Shown here: positions 36,283-43,250 of the stretch, one piece after another
Numbering within the stretch: the stretch's first letter is position 1
Layout of the letters: the number at the start of each line of letters is the position of its first letter
Source of the DNA: Zavarzinia aquatilis
GTDB taxonomy: Bacteria > Pseudomonadota > Alphaproteobacteria > Zavarziniales > Zavarziniaceae
Reading direction: 5' to 3'
Assembly: GCF_003173035.1 (NCBI RefSeq)
Contig: NZ_QGLE01000003.1
Coordinates: 254,731 to 318,730 of the forward strand
Length of the DNA stretch: 64,000 nucleotides
Made by a program: the position numbers and the translations under genes
The notes under the pieces: generated by a model
What the model saw: only the letters and a program-made list of their open reading frames with translations
The model's database searches: none
What the model was told of the DNA's origin: nothing

Positions 36283-36329
36283 GTATAGTGTCCCGGTATC
36301 TCGCCGGTATCTCGCGTCCCCGTATCCCC
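36281..36329 (-). repeat. REP-like repeat R2, reverse
   Basis: GAGTATAGTGTCCC (reverse orientation of the core) followed by two copies of CCGGTATCTCG (36293-36303, 36304-36314) and GCGTCCCCGTATCCCC. The 11-mer GCGTCCCCGTA recurs in R4. Confidence 0.78.
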
Positions 36330-36345
36330 TGAAAGAGGTAGGGCA

Positions 36346-36579
36346 ATGACCCGGCAAGAATTTCTCGATGCGGTTCGAAGGGAGAATATTAGCTCCGCCG
36401 CATTTTCCTTAAATGGGCAAGAGGATGAGTGCTATGTTTTGTCCGGGAGTGAAAATTATTGGAATGTTTATTACAGTGAGCGCGGATTGGAGAAAAGAAT
36501 GCGCCACTTCGTGTCAGAGAGCGCGGCATTGAAATATCTCCTGGAAGTTCTTATGAGTGATTGTGCTACAAAATCCTAA
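36346..36579 (+). CDS. Small low-GC protein of unknown function, possibly immunity-like
   Basis: Predicted 77 residues. ATG has AGAGG eight bases upstream, a good ribosome site. Base and codon use are clearly AT-richer than the surrounding genes, suggesting recent acquisition. I do not recognise it with certainty; the stretch WNVYYSERGLEKRMRHFVSE and the short alpha/beta make-up faintly recall small polymorphic-toxin immunity proteins such as the Imm59 group, but no toxin gene is adjacent. It lies between inverted REP-like copies R2 and R3. Confidence 0.65.
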   Translation: MTRQEFLDAVRRENISSAAFSLNGQEDECYVLSGSENYWNVYYSERGLEKRMRHFVSESAALKYLLEVLMSDCATKS

Positions 36580-36599
36580 CTGAGGGATATCTTCGGTTT

Positions 36600-36618
36600 A
36601 ATCCGGGGACGCTATACC
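36600..36618 (+). repeat. REP-like repeat R3, forward
   Basis: AATCCGGGGACGCTATACC, 20 bp after the stop of the 77-residue gene. Its GGGGACGCTATA core is identical in R5. Confidence 0.78.
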
Positions 36619-36648
36619 TAATCCTGGCCGATGGCCGTGTCCGCCAAC

Positions 36649-37059
36649 CTACTCCTTCCCCGCCGCCCAGCCCGCCCGCCGGGCGTAGACGCGGCTGACC
36701 TCGGCCATGTTTTCCGTGCCCCAGGTGCAGAGCGGGACGAGCGCCAGGGCGAGGCTGTGGCCGAGCGGGCTGAGGCTGTAATCGACCCGGGGCGGGATTT
36801 CGCGATGGTCGGTGCGCGTCACGAGGCCATCGGCCTCCAATTCCTTCAGCTGCTGGATCAGCATCTTGTCGCTGACGTCGCGCACGGCGCGGCGCAGCTC
36901 GCCATAGCGGGTCGGCCCGCCCTGGGCGAGGAAATAGAGGATCAGCGGCTTCCACTTGCCGGAAATCACCCGCAGCGTCGCGTCGAGGCCGCAGGTGAAG
37001 CCCGGCAGCGTCGGCGTGCAGGCGGGCACCGGAGGAAGGGCAGCGAGGTCGTCGGACAT
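36649..37059 (-). CDS. HxlR-family transcriptional regulator
   Basis: Predicted 136 residues. A single winged helix with the family signature follows a Cys-containing N-terminus (FTCGLDATLRVISGKWKPLI, then RYGELRRAVRDVSDKMLIQQ, then PPRVDYSLSPLGHSL). Such proteins often respond to electrophiles or redox signals through a cysteine. It is divergent from the SDR gene, with a palindromic operator between them. Confidence 0.92.
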   Translation of the reverse strand: MSDDLAALPPVPACTPTLPGFTCGLDATLRVISGKWKPLILYFLAQGGPTRYGELRRAVRDVSDKMLIQQLKELEADGLVTRTDHREIPPRVDYSLSPLGHSLALALVPLCTWGTENMAEVSRVYARRAGWAAGKE

Positions 37060-37066
37060 TTTTCAG

Positions 37067-37088
37067 GTACTTACCAAAAGGTGCATAC
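37067..37088. promoter_or_regulatory. HxlR operator between regulator and SDR
   Basis: GTACTTACC-AAAA-GGTGCATAC, two 9-base arms with 6 of 9 pairing, in the usual form of HxlR operators (GTAC-type arms with a 4-base spacer). It lies 8 bp from the regulator start and 58 bp from the SDR start. A further GGTAAG copy follows near 37098. Confidence 0.6.
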
Positions 37089-37145
37089 TTGTCTATAGGT
37101 AAGCCAGATGCCAGTTCTGTGCAACCCCCATAACAGGAGCACATC

Positions 37146-37880
37146 ATGGGCAGACTGGCAGACAAGACCGCGGTGGTGACCGGCGGCGGCACGGGCATCG
37201 GCTTCGCCACGGCGAAACGCTTCATCGAGGAAGGCGCCTTCGTCTACATCTTCGGCCGCCGGCAGGCGCCGCTCGACGCCGCGCTGGCGAAGCTCGGGCC
37301 GCGGGCGCGGGCGGTGCAGGGCTCGGTGACCGATCTCGCCGATCTCGACCGGCTCTATGCCGCGGTGAAGGCGGAGCGGGGCGGTCTCGACATCGTCTTC
37401 GCCAACGCCGGCACTGGCGAACTGGCGGCGCTCGGCGCGATCACGCCGGAGCATTACGCGGCAACCTTCGACATCAATGTGAAGGGCACCCTGTTCACGG
37501 TGCAGAAGGCGCTGCCGCTGCTTAGCCCCGGGGCCTCGATCATCCTCACCGGCTCGACCACCGGGGTCATGGGCACGCCGCAGTTCAGCATCTACAGCGC
37601 CAGCAAGGCGGCGATCCGCAATTTCGCGCGCAGCTGGGCGCTCGACCTGCGGGGCACCGGCATCCGCGTCAACGTGCTCTCGCCCGGGCCGACCCGGACC
37701 GAACTCGCGATCCAGGTGGTGGGAGAGGAAGCGATGACCGCCTTCGGCGCCGGCACCCCCATCGGCCGCATCGCCGACCCCGCCGAAACCGCCGCCGTCG
37801 CGGCTTTCCTGGCCTCGGCCGACAGCAGCTTCATGACCGGCAGCGAAGTCTTCGCCGACGGCGGCTTCGCACAGGTCTGA
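37146..37880 (+). CDS. Short-chain dehydrogenase/reductase under HxlR control
   Basis: Predicted 244 residues, classical SDR. The cofactor motif TGGGTGIG, the NAG motif (FANAGTG), the catalytic Ser (TGSTTG) and YSASKAA Tyr/Lys are all present. Arg in the post-beta-2 position (FGRRQ) hints at NADP. The substrate is unknown. The divergent HxlR neighbour is a common pairing for stress-inducible oxidoreductases. Confidence 0.9.
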   Translation: MGRLADKTAVVTGGGTGIGFATAKRFIEEGAFVYIFGRRQAPLDAALAKLGPRARAVQGSVTDLADLDRLYAAVKAERGGLDIVFANAGTGELAALGAITPEHYAATFDINVKGTLFTVQKALPLLSPGASIILTGSTTGVMGTPQFSIYSASKAAIRNFARSWALDLRGTGIRVNVLSPGPTRTELAIQVVGEEAMTAFGAGTPIGRIADPAETAAVAAFLASADSSFMTGSEVFADGGFAQV

Positions 37881-37902
37881 GGGGCGCGGGGGCGCTGGAG
37901 TT

Positions 37903-37946
37903 GAGTATAGCATCCCAGTGACCCGCTGTAGCGTCCCCGTAACTCC
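37903..37946 (-). repeat. REP-like repeat R4, reverse
   Basis: GAGTATAGCATCCC followed by TGTAGCGTCCCCGTAACTCC. TGTAGCGTCCCC pairs 11 of 12 with the GGGGACGCTATA core in R5; GCGTCCCCGTA is shared with R2. Confidence 0.75.
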
Positions 37947-38045
37947 CCATAGCTCAGGCAGCAACCGCTCGATGCCGCTTGAGATTGAAATGTAACCCTG
38001 ATTATAATCTGGGGAGGAAACATTAAAATTGAAAAGAGGTGAGTT

Positions 38046-38423
38046 GTGACAATTAGGGATATGGGTAGCGGGAAGGTAGTAACGGGAGTGCTTCAAACAG
38101 GGGAGCGGGGCAAAACCTATCGGAAAATTTGTTCGCGACTGACTGAAAACGAACTTGCGGCTATACGTGAGGCGCTGGATAGCAGGATTGATGGAAAAGA
38201 AATTGAAACATCGAGTTGGATACCCGGATCTGATTGGAAAGGCACGCCGTATCAAGCAATATATGAGCAGGCGGCAAAGATGAATCCTGATTTAGCCGCA
38301 CTTATGTTTGGTTTATTGGTCTGGGAGGCCTTTGAACGCGACAAAAATGATTGGTATACTGATAAATTTAGCATGGGAGGGGAGGGCGATCGCTTTCGCG
38401 TTTATTTCCGATCTGGTAAATAA
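38046..38423 (+). CDS. Low-GC protein of unknown function (125 aa)
   Basis: Predicted 125 residues from GTG 38046, with AGAGG six bases upstream. Composition is distinctly AT-richer than the neighbours. No signal peptide or membrane helix is visible. Notable pieces are LTENELAAIREALDSRIDG and WIPGSDWKGTPYQAIYEQAA, then AALMFGLLVWEAFERDKNDW and a C-terminal FRVYFR. The conserved-looking W-x-P-G-S-D-W and F-G-L-x-V-W patterns suggest a real protein family of unassigned function. It lies between inverted REP-like copies R4 and R5, like the 77-residue gene. Confidence 0.65.
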   Translation: MTIRDMGSGKVVTGVLQTGERGKTYRKICSRLTENELAAIREALDSRIDGKEIETSSWIPGSDWKGTPYQAIYEQAAKMNPDLAALMFGLLVWEAFERDKNDWYTDKFSMGGEGDRFRVYFRSGK

Positions 38424-38438
38424 GTGTAGGAGAGCTAT

Positions 38439-38508
38439 CGGGAATCCCGGGGACGCTAGGGAATCCCGGGGAATCCCGGGAATCCCGGGAATCCCGGGGA
38501 CGCTATAT
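38439..38508 (+). repeat. REP-like repeat R5, iterated GGGAATCCC palindromes
   Basis: Five overlapping GAATCCCGGG-type units: two end in GGGGACGCTA (38441-38458 and 38487-38508). It closes with GGGGACGCTATATAA. GGGAATCCC is itself a palindrome, so the block can form several alternative hairpins. It ends 148 bp before the GMC gene. Confidence 0.78.
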
Positions 38509-38656
38509 AAAACTCTCTCAGTTCACCCCCTCCCCCCTCACCCACCCCCAAATTTCCCTTTCCACGCGCCGCCGATGCGCTATTTTTGTGACTGACAAAT
38601 TGTCGGATTGGCGGTGGCGGGTCCGGCGAGAACGATAAGGCCCCGGGGAGAGGGAT

Positions 38657-40267
38657 ATGTACGACTATATCATCATCGGCGCGGGCTCGGCCGGCTGCGT
38701 CATGGCCAACCGGCTGTCGGCCAATCCCAATACGAAGGTGCTGCTGCTCGAGGCCGGGCCGACGGATAAGCACTGGTCGGTGATGATGCCTTTCGGCGTG
38801 GTCGCGCTGATGCGCTCCAAGGTGCGGAACTGGGGTTATCACACGGTGCCGCAGCAGCACATGGGCGGGCGCGAGATGTTCTGGCCGCGCGGCAAGACGC
38901 TGGGCGGCTCCTCCTCGATCAATGCCATGATCTACACGCGCGGTCACCGCGACGATTACAACGACTGGGCTGAGCTTGGCCTCGCCGACTGGTCCTATGA
39001 CCGGGTGCTGCCCTATTTCAAGAAGGCGGAGCACAACGAGCGCATCACCGACCAGTATCACGGCAACCTCGGACCGCTGAACGTCACCGACCCGCGCCAT
39101 CCGAACCCCCTGTGCGATCTCTATATCGAGGCGGGCAAGCGCTGGGGCCTGAAGGAGACGTCGGACTTCAACGGGGCGGAGCAGGAAGGCGTCGGCTATT
39201 ACCAGCTCACCCAGAAGGAAGGGCAGCGCTATTCCGCCGCCCGGGCCTATCTGTGGGAGATCATGGCGCGGCCGAACCTGACCATCCTGACCGGCGCCCA
39301 TGTCATGGCCATCGAATTCGACGGCAAGCGGGCGCGGGGCGTCCGCTTCCGCGTCAAGGGCGAGACCCGGCTGGAGGAAGCGGCGCAGAGCGTCATCCTG
39401 TGCGGCGGCGCGATCAATTCGCCCCAGGTGCTGCAACTCTCGGGCATCGGCGATCCCGCCGACCTGAAGGCGGCGGGCATTCCGGTCCGCCACGACCTGC
39501 CGGGCGTCGGCAAGAACCTGCGCGACCATCTCGACATCACTCTGCAGCAGCGCACGAAAACCGCCGAATCCTACGGCTTCTCGTGGCGCATGGCCTATCG
39601 CGGCGCCATCGGCCTGATGGATTACTGGATTCGCAAGCGCGGCATCTACACCACCAATGTCGCCGAGGCCGGCTGCTTCGCCCGCACCAATCCGAACGAT
39701 CCCCGGCCCGACGTGCAGATGCACTTCATCCCGGCGATCCTCGAGAACCACGGGCTGAACACCAAGTTCGGCCATGGCTATTCGACCCATGCCTGCCAGC
39801 TGCGGCCCCATTCGACCGGGCGGCTGTGGCTGAAGTCGGCCGATCCCTTCGCCGATCCGGCGATCGACCCGAATTATCTGGCCGAGCGGGAAGACGTGGA
39901 ATGCCTGATCCGCGCCTTTAAGCTGTCGCGCGACGTCATCCTCGACCAGGCCTTCGCCGACAAGCGCGCCAAGAACCACGATTTCACCTGGGAAGCGGCG
40001 AAGACCGATGCCGAGATCGAAGCCTATGTCCGGCGCTGGGCCGAGACGGTCTATCACCCGGTCGGCACCTGCAAGATGGGCCATGACGACATGGCCGTGG
40101 TCGACGACCAGTGCCGGGTCCATGGCCTCGAAGGCTTGCGCGTCGTCGATGCCTCGGTCCACCCCACGCTGATCGGCGGCAATACCAATGCGCCGACGAT
40201 CATGACGGCGGAAAAGGCCAGCGAATATATCCTGGGCGGTGCCTCGGCCTATTCCCGCGCGGCCTGA
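38657..40267 (+). CDS. GMC-family FAD oxidoreductase (AlkJ/choline dehydrogenase type), copy 2
   Basis: Predicted 536 residues. The FAD fold DYIIIGAGSAGCVMANRLSA, PRGKTLGGSSSINAMIY, ILCGGAINSPQVLQLSGIGD and the C-terminal HPVGTCKMG with GGNTNAPTIMTAEKASEYIL are all intact. It oxidises an alcohol of unknown identity, probably with a quinone or respiratory acceptor as in AlkJ relatives. Only distantly similar to copy 1 (27596-29233), so not a recent duplicate. GGGGAGAGGG lies before the ATG. Confidence 0.9.
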   Translation: MYDYIIIGAGSAGCVMANRLSANPNTKVLLLEAGPTDKHWSVMMPFGVVALMRSKVRNWGYHTVPQQHMGGREMFWPRGKTLGGSSSINAMIYTRGHRDDYNDWAELGLADWSYDRVLPYFKKAEHNERITDQYHGNLGPLNVTDPRHPNPLCDLYIEAGKRWGLKETSDFNGAEQEGVGYYQLTQKEGQRYSAARAYLWEIMARPNLTILTGAHVMAIEFDGKRARGVRFRVKGETRLEEAAQSVILCGGAINSPQVLQLSGIGDPADLKAAGIPVRHDLPGVGKNLRDHLDITLQQRTKTAESYGFSWRMAYRGAIGLMDYWIRKRGIYTTNVAEAGCFARTNPNDPRPDVQMHFIPAILENHGLNTKFGHGYSTHACQLRPHSTGRLWLKSADPFADPAIDPNYLAEREDVECLIRAFKLSRDVILDQAFADKRAKNHDFTWEAAKTDAEIEAYVRRWAETVYHPVGTCKMGHDDMAVVDDQCRVHGLEGLRVVDASVHPTLIGGNTNAPTIMTAEKASEYILGGASAYSRAA

Positions 40268-40302
40268 GACGGCCTCCGGAGCGATGAGCAAGAAATCTCG
40301 TC

Positions 40303-40376
40303 GCCCCGGCGAAGGCCGGGGCCTTGGTACGACAAGAGCGCCCTTGCCGGCATGAGATTCCGGCCTGCGCCGGAAT
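40303..40376. repeat. Two GC-rich palindromes of the dispersed intergenic-repeat type
   Basis: GCCCCGGCGAAGGCCGGGGC (40303-40322) and ATTCCGGCCTGCGCCGGAAT (40357-40376), each with perfect 8-bp arms and 4-base loop, lie between convergent genes. The second with its flanks (GAG before, GACG after) is a sequence repeated in many proteobacterial genomes. They may also serve as bidirectional terminators, though no T-run follows. Confidence 0.7.
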
Positions 40377-40416
40377 GACGACAAGGGGGCGCGGCGTTTC
40401 CGTCTTGCGGAGCCGA

Positions 40417-41556
40417 TCAGTGGGGTCTGGCGGCCTGACGCTTCGGCTTCAGGCCGAACAGGAAGCGGATCGGGCCAAAGGGCCGGACCGCGAAGTGATA
40501 GGCGGCGAAGGTGATGGCGGCGGAGCCGAAGCAGATCACCGCCGCCTTCACCCACAAGGGCAGGGCGAGCGGCACCACCACGAAGGCGAGCGCGACCACC
40601 GGCAGGTGATGCAGCACATAGAGCGGCAGGGTCGCCTCGCCCATGTAGCGATCGAAGGCGCCGTGGGGCCGCAACAGGCGCCGGCCGAGACCAAGAAGGC
40701 CGGCGACCAGGCACCAGGTGGCGATGCCCCGCGCGCCGAGCGCAACCGGGCCCCATCGCCCTTCCCCGATATAGAACAGGGCGAAGGCGGCAAGCCCGAG
40801 GCCGAGGAAGGCGAAGGGCCGGGCGGCGATATCCGCCTCGATCCGGGGCTGGCGCGAGACGATGGCGCCCATCAGGAAGAATGTCGCCTCGATCGACATA
40901 TTGGCGAAATCGCCGGACAGGTTGGGCAGGTCGCCGAAGCGCGGCCGCAGCAGGATTTCCACCGCCGCGCAGAGGAGGGCCGGCCCCGCCAGCCAGGCCC
41001 AGCCCCGATCCAGCCGGTCATAGGCGCGGGCGATCCGCTTCAGCAGCCAGCTGAACAGAAGGCAGAACAGCAGCAGATAGACGATGAACCACAGGTGCGA
41101 CCAGGTGAACTGGTTCAGCCGCGTGGTGAAGCGGGCATAGAATTCGAAATAGCCCATGTCGATCGGCGCCGTCGGCGGACGCAGGCCGCTGGGCCGCAGG
41201 TCGATGCCGCCCAGCCGCTCGATATATTTGATCGCGGGCGCGAACAGCAGCAGACCGACGATCAGCGGCGGCAGCAGCCGGGTGAAACGGTCGCGCAGAA
41301 AGGCGGTGACGCTGCGGCTGGACAGGGCGGTCGCCGCGGCGAAGCCGGCGATGAAGAAGAACAGCGGCATCCGCCAGACATGGGCGAAGGCGGCGAAGAG
41401 ATCGAGCGCGCCGGAGGCGACCGCGTTCTTCACATGATAGGCCGGGTCGTAGTCGAAGACCTTGGCGGTGTGGAAGGGGAACTGGACGAAACAGGCTAAG
41501 ATGCGCAGCAGGTCCAGCTCGCGCCGCCGCGCCGCCGCCTCGGGGCCGTGGGACAT
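40417..41556 (-). CDS. Acyltransferase-3 family membrane protein (OpgC-like)
   Basis: Predicted 379 residues from ATG 41556, with about ten membrane helices. The start RELDLLRILACFVQFPFHTA and HVWRMPLFFFIAGFAAATAL match the acyltransferase-3 family that modifies glucans, lipids or antibiotics with acyl groups; FTWSHLWFIVYLLLFCLLFS and YMGEATLPLYVLHHLPVVAL resemble OpgC-like members. Substrate unknown. It begins 4 bp after the stop of the methyltransferase gene upstream, so they form an operon. Confidence 0.83.
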   Translation of the reverse strand: MSHGPEAAARRRELDLLRILACFVQFPFHTAKVFDYDPAYHVKNAVASGALDLFAAFAHVWRMPLFFFIAGFAAATALSSRSVTAFLRDRFTRLLPPLIVGLLLFAPAIKYIERLGGIDLRPSGLRPPTAPIDMGYFEFYARFTTRLNQFTWSHLWFIVYLLLFCLLFSWLLKRIARAYDRLDRGWAWLAGPALLCAAVEILLRPRFGDLPNLSGDFANMSIEATFFLMGAIVSRQPRIEADIAARPFAFLGLGLAAFALFYIGEGRWGPVALGARGIATWCLVAGLLGLGRRLLRPHGAFDRYMGEATLPLYVLHHLPVVALAFVVVPLALPLWVKAAVICFGSAAITFAAYHFAVRPFGPIRFLFGLKPKRQAARPH

Positions 41557-41560
41557 GGCG

Positions 41561-42157
41561 TCAGGCCCCGAAGATCCGCCAGGGCAGGAACATGCCGGTG
41601 CGGCGGCGATAGGCGGCGTAATTCGCCGCAAGGGGACTCGCGGCGAATTTCGCTTCCTCGCGGAGCGCGGCCCAGGCGAAGCCGGCCGCCATCACGCCAA
41701 CCGCGAGCAGCAGCAGGGGCTGGCGCGCCGCGATGGTCCCGCCCAGCCAGTAGAGGAGATAGGCGGTATAGAACGGATGCCGGATCAGGCGGTAGGGCCC
41801 CTCGGCCAGCAGGAAATCCGGCGCGTCGCCCGAAAAGGCGAGGGACAGGCGCTGACGCCGCGTGGTCAGGATCGCCCAGCCATAGAGCGCGGCCGAAAGC
41901 AGCAACAGGGTGAGCGCGGGCACGAAACTGCCCCAGGTCGCCCGCGTGTCGGTGATCTCGGAGATGATGCCGCCCGTCGTCGCGCCCGACAGGATGGCGA
42001 GCACGCGCATCGGCCAGGGCGTGCCTTCCGGTCGGCGGAAGTAGGCGAAATAGCCGATCGTGAAAGCCAGGAAAATCACACTGGCGAGAATCAGCAGCAG
42101 GTCCTGAGGCAGGCGCATCTTCTTATGGTCTTCCCAACGCCACATGAATCGCGGCAC
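41561..42157 (-). CDS. Isoprenylcysteine/phospholipid methyltransferase-like membrane protein
   Basis: Predicted 198 residues from GTG 42157, chosen for GGAGGA seven bases before it; ATG 42145 and 42118 are alternatives. Four or five membrane helices are seen and the C-terminal half carries EGPYRLIRHPFYTAYLLYWL, the ICMT/PEMT signature for S-adenosylmethionine-dependent methyl transfer in the membrane. The acceptor is unknown. First gene of a two-gene operon with the acyltransferase. Confidence 0.78.
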   Translation of the reverse strand: MPRFMWRWEDHKKMRLPQDLLLILASVIFLAFTIGYFAYFRRPEGTPWPMRVLAILSGATTGGIISEITDTRATWGSFVPALTLLLLSAALYGWAILTTRRQRLSLAFSGDAPDFLLAEGPYRLIRHPFYTAYLLYWLGGTIAARQPLLLLAVGVMAAGFAWAALREEAKFAASPLAANYAAYRRRTGMFLPWRIFGA

Positions 42158-42258
42158 CGGCGCTTCCTCCGGCCGGGCGGACTATAGGGGCAGGCCGGGT
42201 TCTTGCAAAGCGCCCGCCTTGGCACCAAGGTGCCGGAAGGCACAGTCAGGGGCGCCGA

Positions 42259-43239
42259 ATGTATATGCTTTCCAACATCATGCGGCTCGTCGTTGTGGCG
42301 CTGGCTTTCGCGCTGGCCGGGGGCTGTGCGCTGCAACTGCCGGTCGCCGAGCCCAGATCGACCGAGTTCGAGGGCTTCGGCGCCAATCCCGGCGGCCTGT
42401 TGATGCGCGCCTATGTGCCGCGCACGCTGAAGCCGGGGGCGCCGCTCGTCGTCGCCCTGCATCATTGTTTCCAGACCGCCGATGAATATGCCGTCGAAAC
42501 CGGCTGGCTCACGCTTGCCGACACTTATGGTTTCGCCGTGCTGATGCCGGAACAGCGGCCCTATAACGACCCCAATTATTGTTTCCAGTGGTTCAATGCC
42601 TGGCAGCAGGGATCGAAGGGCGACGAGCCCGTCTCGATCCATTCGATGATCAGCGCCATGCTGACCGCCTATCCGCTCGATCCGCGCCGGATCTTCGTCA
42701 CCGGCCTGTCGGCGGGCGGCAGCATGGCCCTGATCCTGATGGCCAGCTATCCCGACCTGATCGCGGGTGGCGGCGTCTTCGGTTCGCTGCCGATTGGCCA
42801 GACCGACATCATGCTGACCGCGCCGGTCGCCATGCTGGGCTTCGGCGAATCGGACCCGGCCAATCTCGCCCGGCGCGTCACCAGCGTGACCGACTGGCGC
42901 GGGCCCTGGCCCCGGCTGTCGGTCTGGCAGGGCAGCGCCGATCCCATGGTCGCGCCATCCAACGGCCCCCGCGTGCGCGACCAGTGGCTGGGTCTGACCG
43001 GCCTCGCCGGGCAGCGGCCGATCAAGGATCGCGTCGGCCCCTACGAGCGCACCACCTGGCTGGGCGCCGACGGTCGCCCCGCGGTGCAGTTCACCGACCT
43101 GCAGGGCATCGGCCATTCGGTCCCGGTCGATTCGTGGGCCGGCTGCGGCGTGGCGCCCCAGGGCGTCAGCCAGCTGGTCAGCGATGTCGGCATCTGTTCC
43201 TCGCTCGAATTGCTGAAATTCTGGGGCGTGGTGCGTTAG
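42259..43239 (+). CDS. PHB-depolymerase-family esterase, predicted lipoprotein
   Basis: Predicted 326 residues. The N-terminus has a lipobox (ALAGGC, Cys near residue 23), so the protein is probably membrane anchored. It is an alpha/beta hydrolase with oxyanion region VVALHHCFQTADEYA, lipase box GLSAGGS and a late GHSVP His, as in the esterase/PHB depolymerase family. AGGGGC precedes ATG 42259. The next gene encodes a second member of the same broad family, 11 bp on. Confidence 0.85.
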   Translation: MYMLSNIMRLVVVALAFALAGGCALQLPVAEPRSTEFEGFGANPGGLLMRAYVPRTLKPGAPLVVALHHCFQTADEYAVETGWLTLADTYGFAVLMPEQRPYNDPNYCFQWFNAWQQGSKGDEPVSIHSMISAMLTAYPLDPRRIFVTGLSAGGSMALILMASYPDLIAGGGVFGSLPIGQTDIMLTAPVAMLGFGESDPANLARRVTSVTDWRGPWPRLSVWQGSADPMVAPSNGPRVRDQWLGLTGLAGQRPIKDRVGPYERTTWLGADGRPAVQFTDLQGIGHSVPVDSWAGCGVAPQGVSQLVSDVGICSSLELLKFWGVVR

Positions 43240-43248
43240 GGGGGGGGG
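43239..43248 (+). other. Ten-G homopolymer between the two esterase genes
   Basis: The tract begins in the TAG stop of the first esterase and ends two bases before the ATG of the second, exactly where the ribosome site should be. Confidence 0.9.
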
Positions 43249-43250
43249 AA

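Noticed and set aside
35533-38508. A classical insertion sequence or prophage remnant
   Set aside because: The transposase is of the single-copy RAYT type; there are no IS-type long terminal repeats, target duplications, integrase or phage genes.
40324-41499. Plus-strand 391-codon frame
   Set aside because: Antisense to the acyltransferase gene with its membrane helices; the highly charged Gln/Arg/Gly-rich translation is a shadow.
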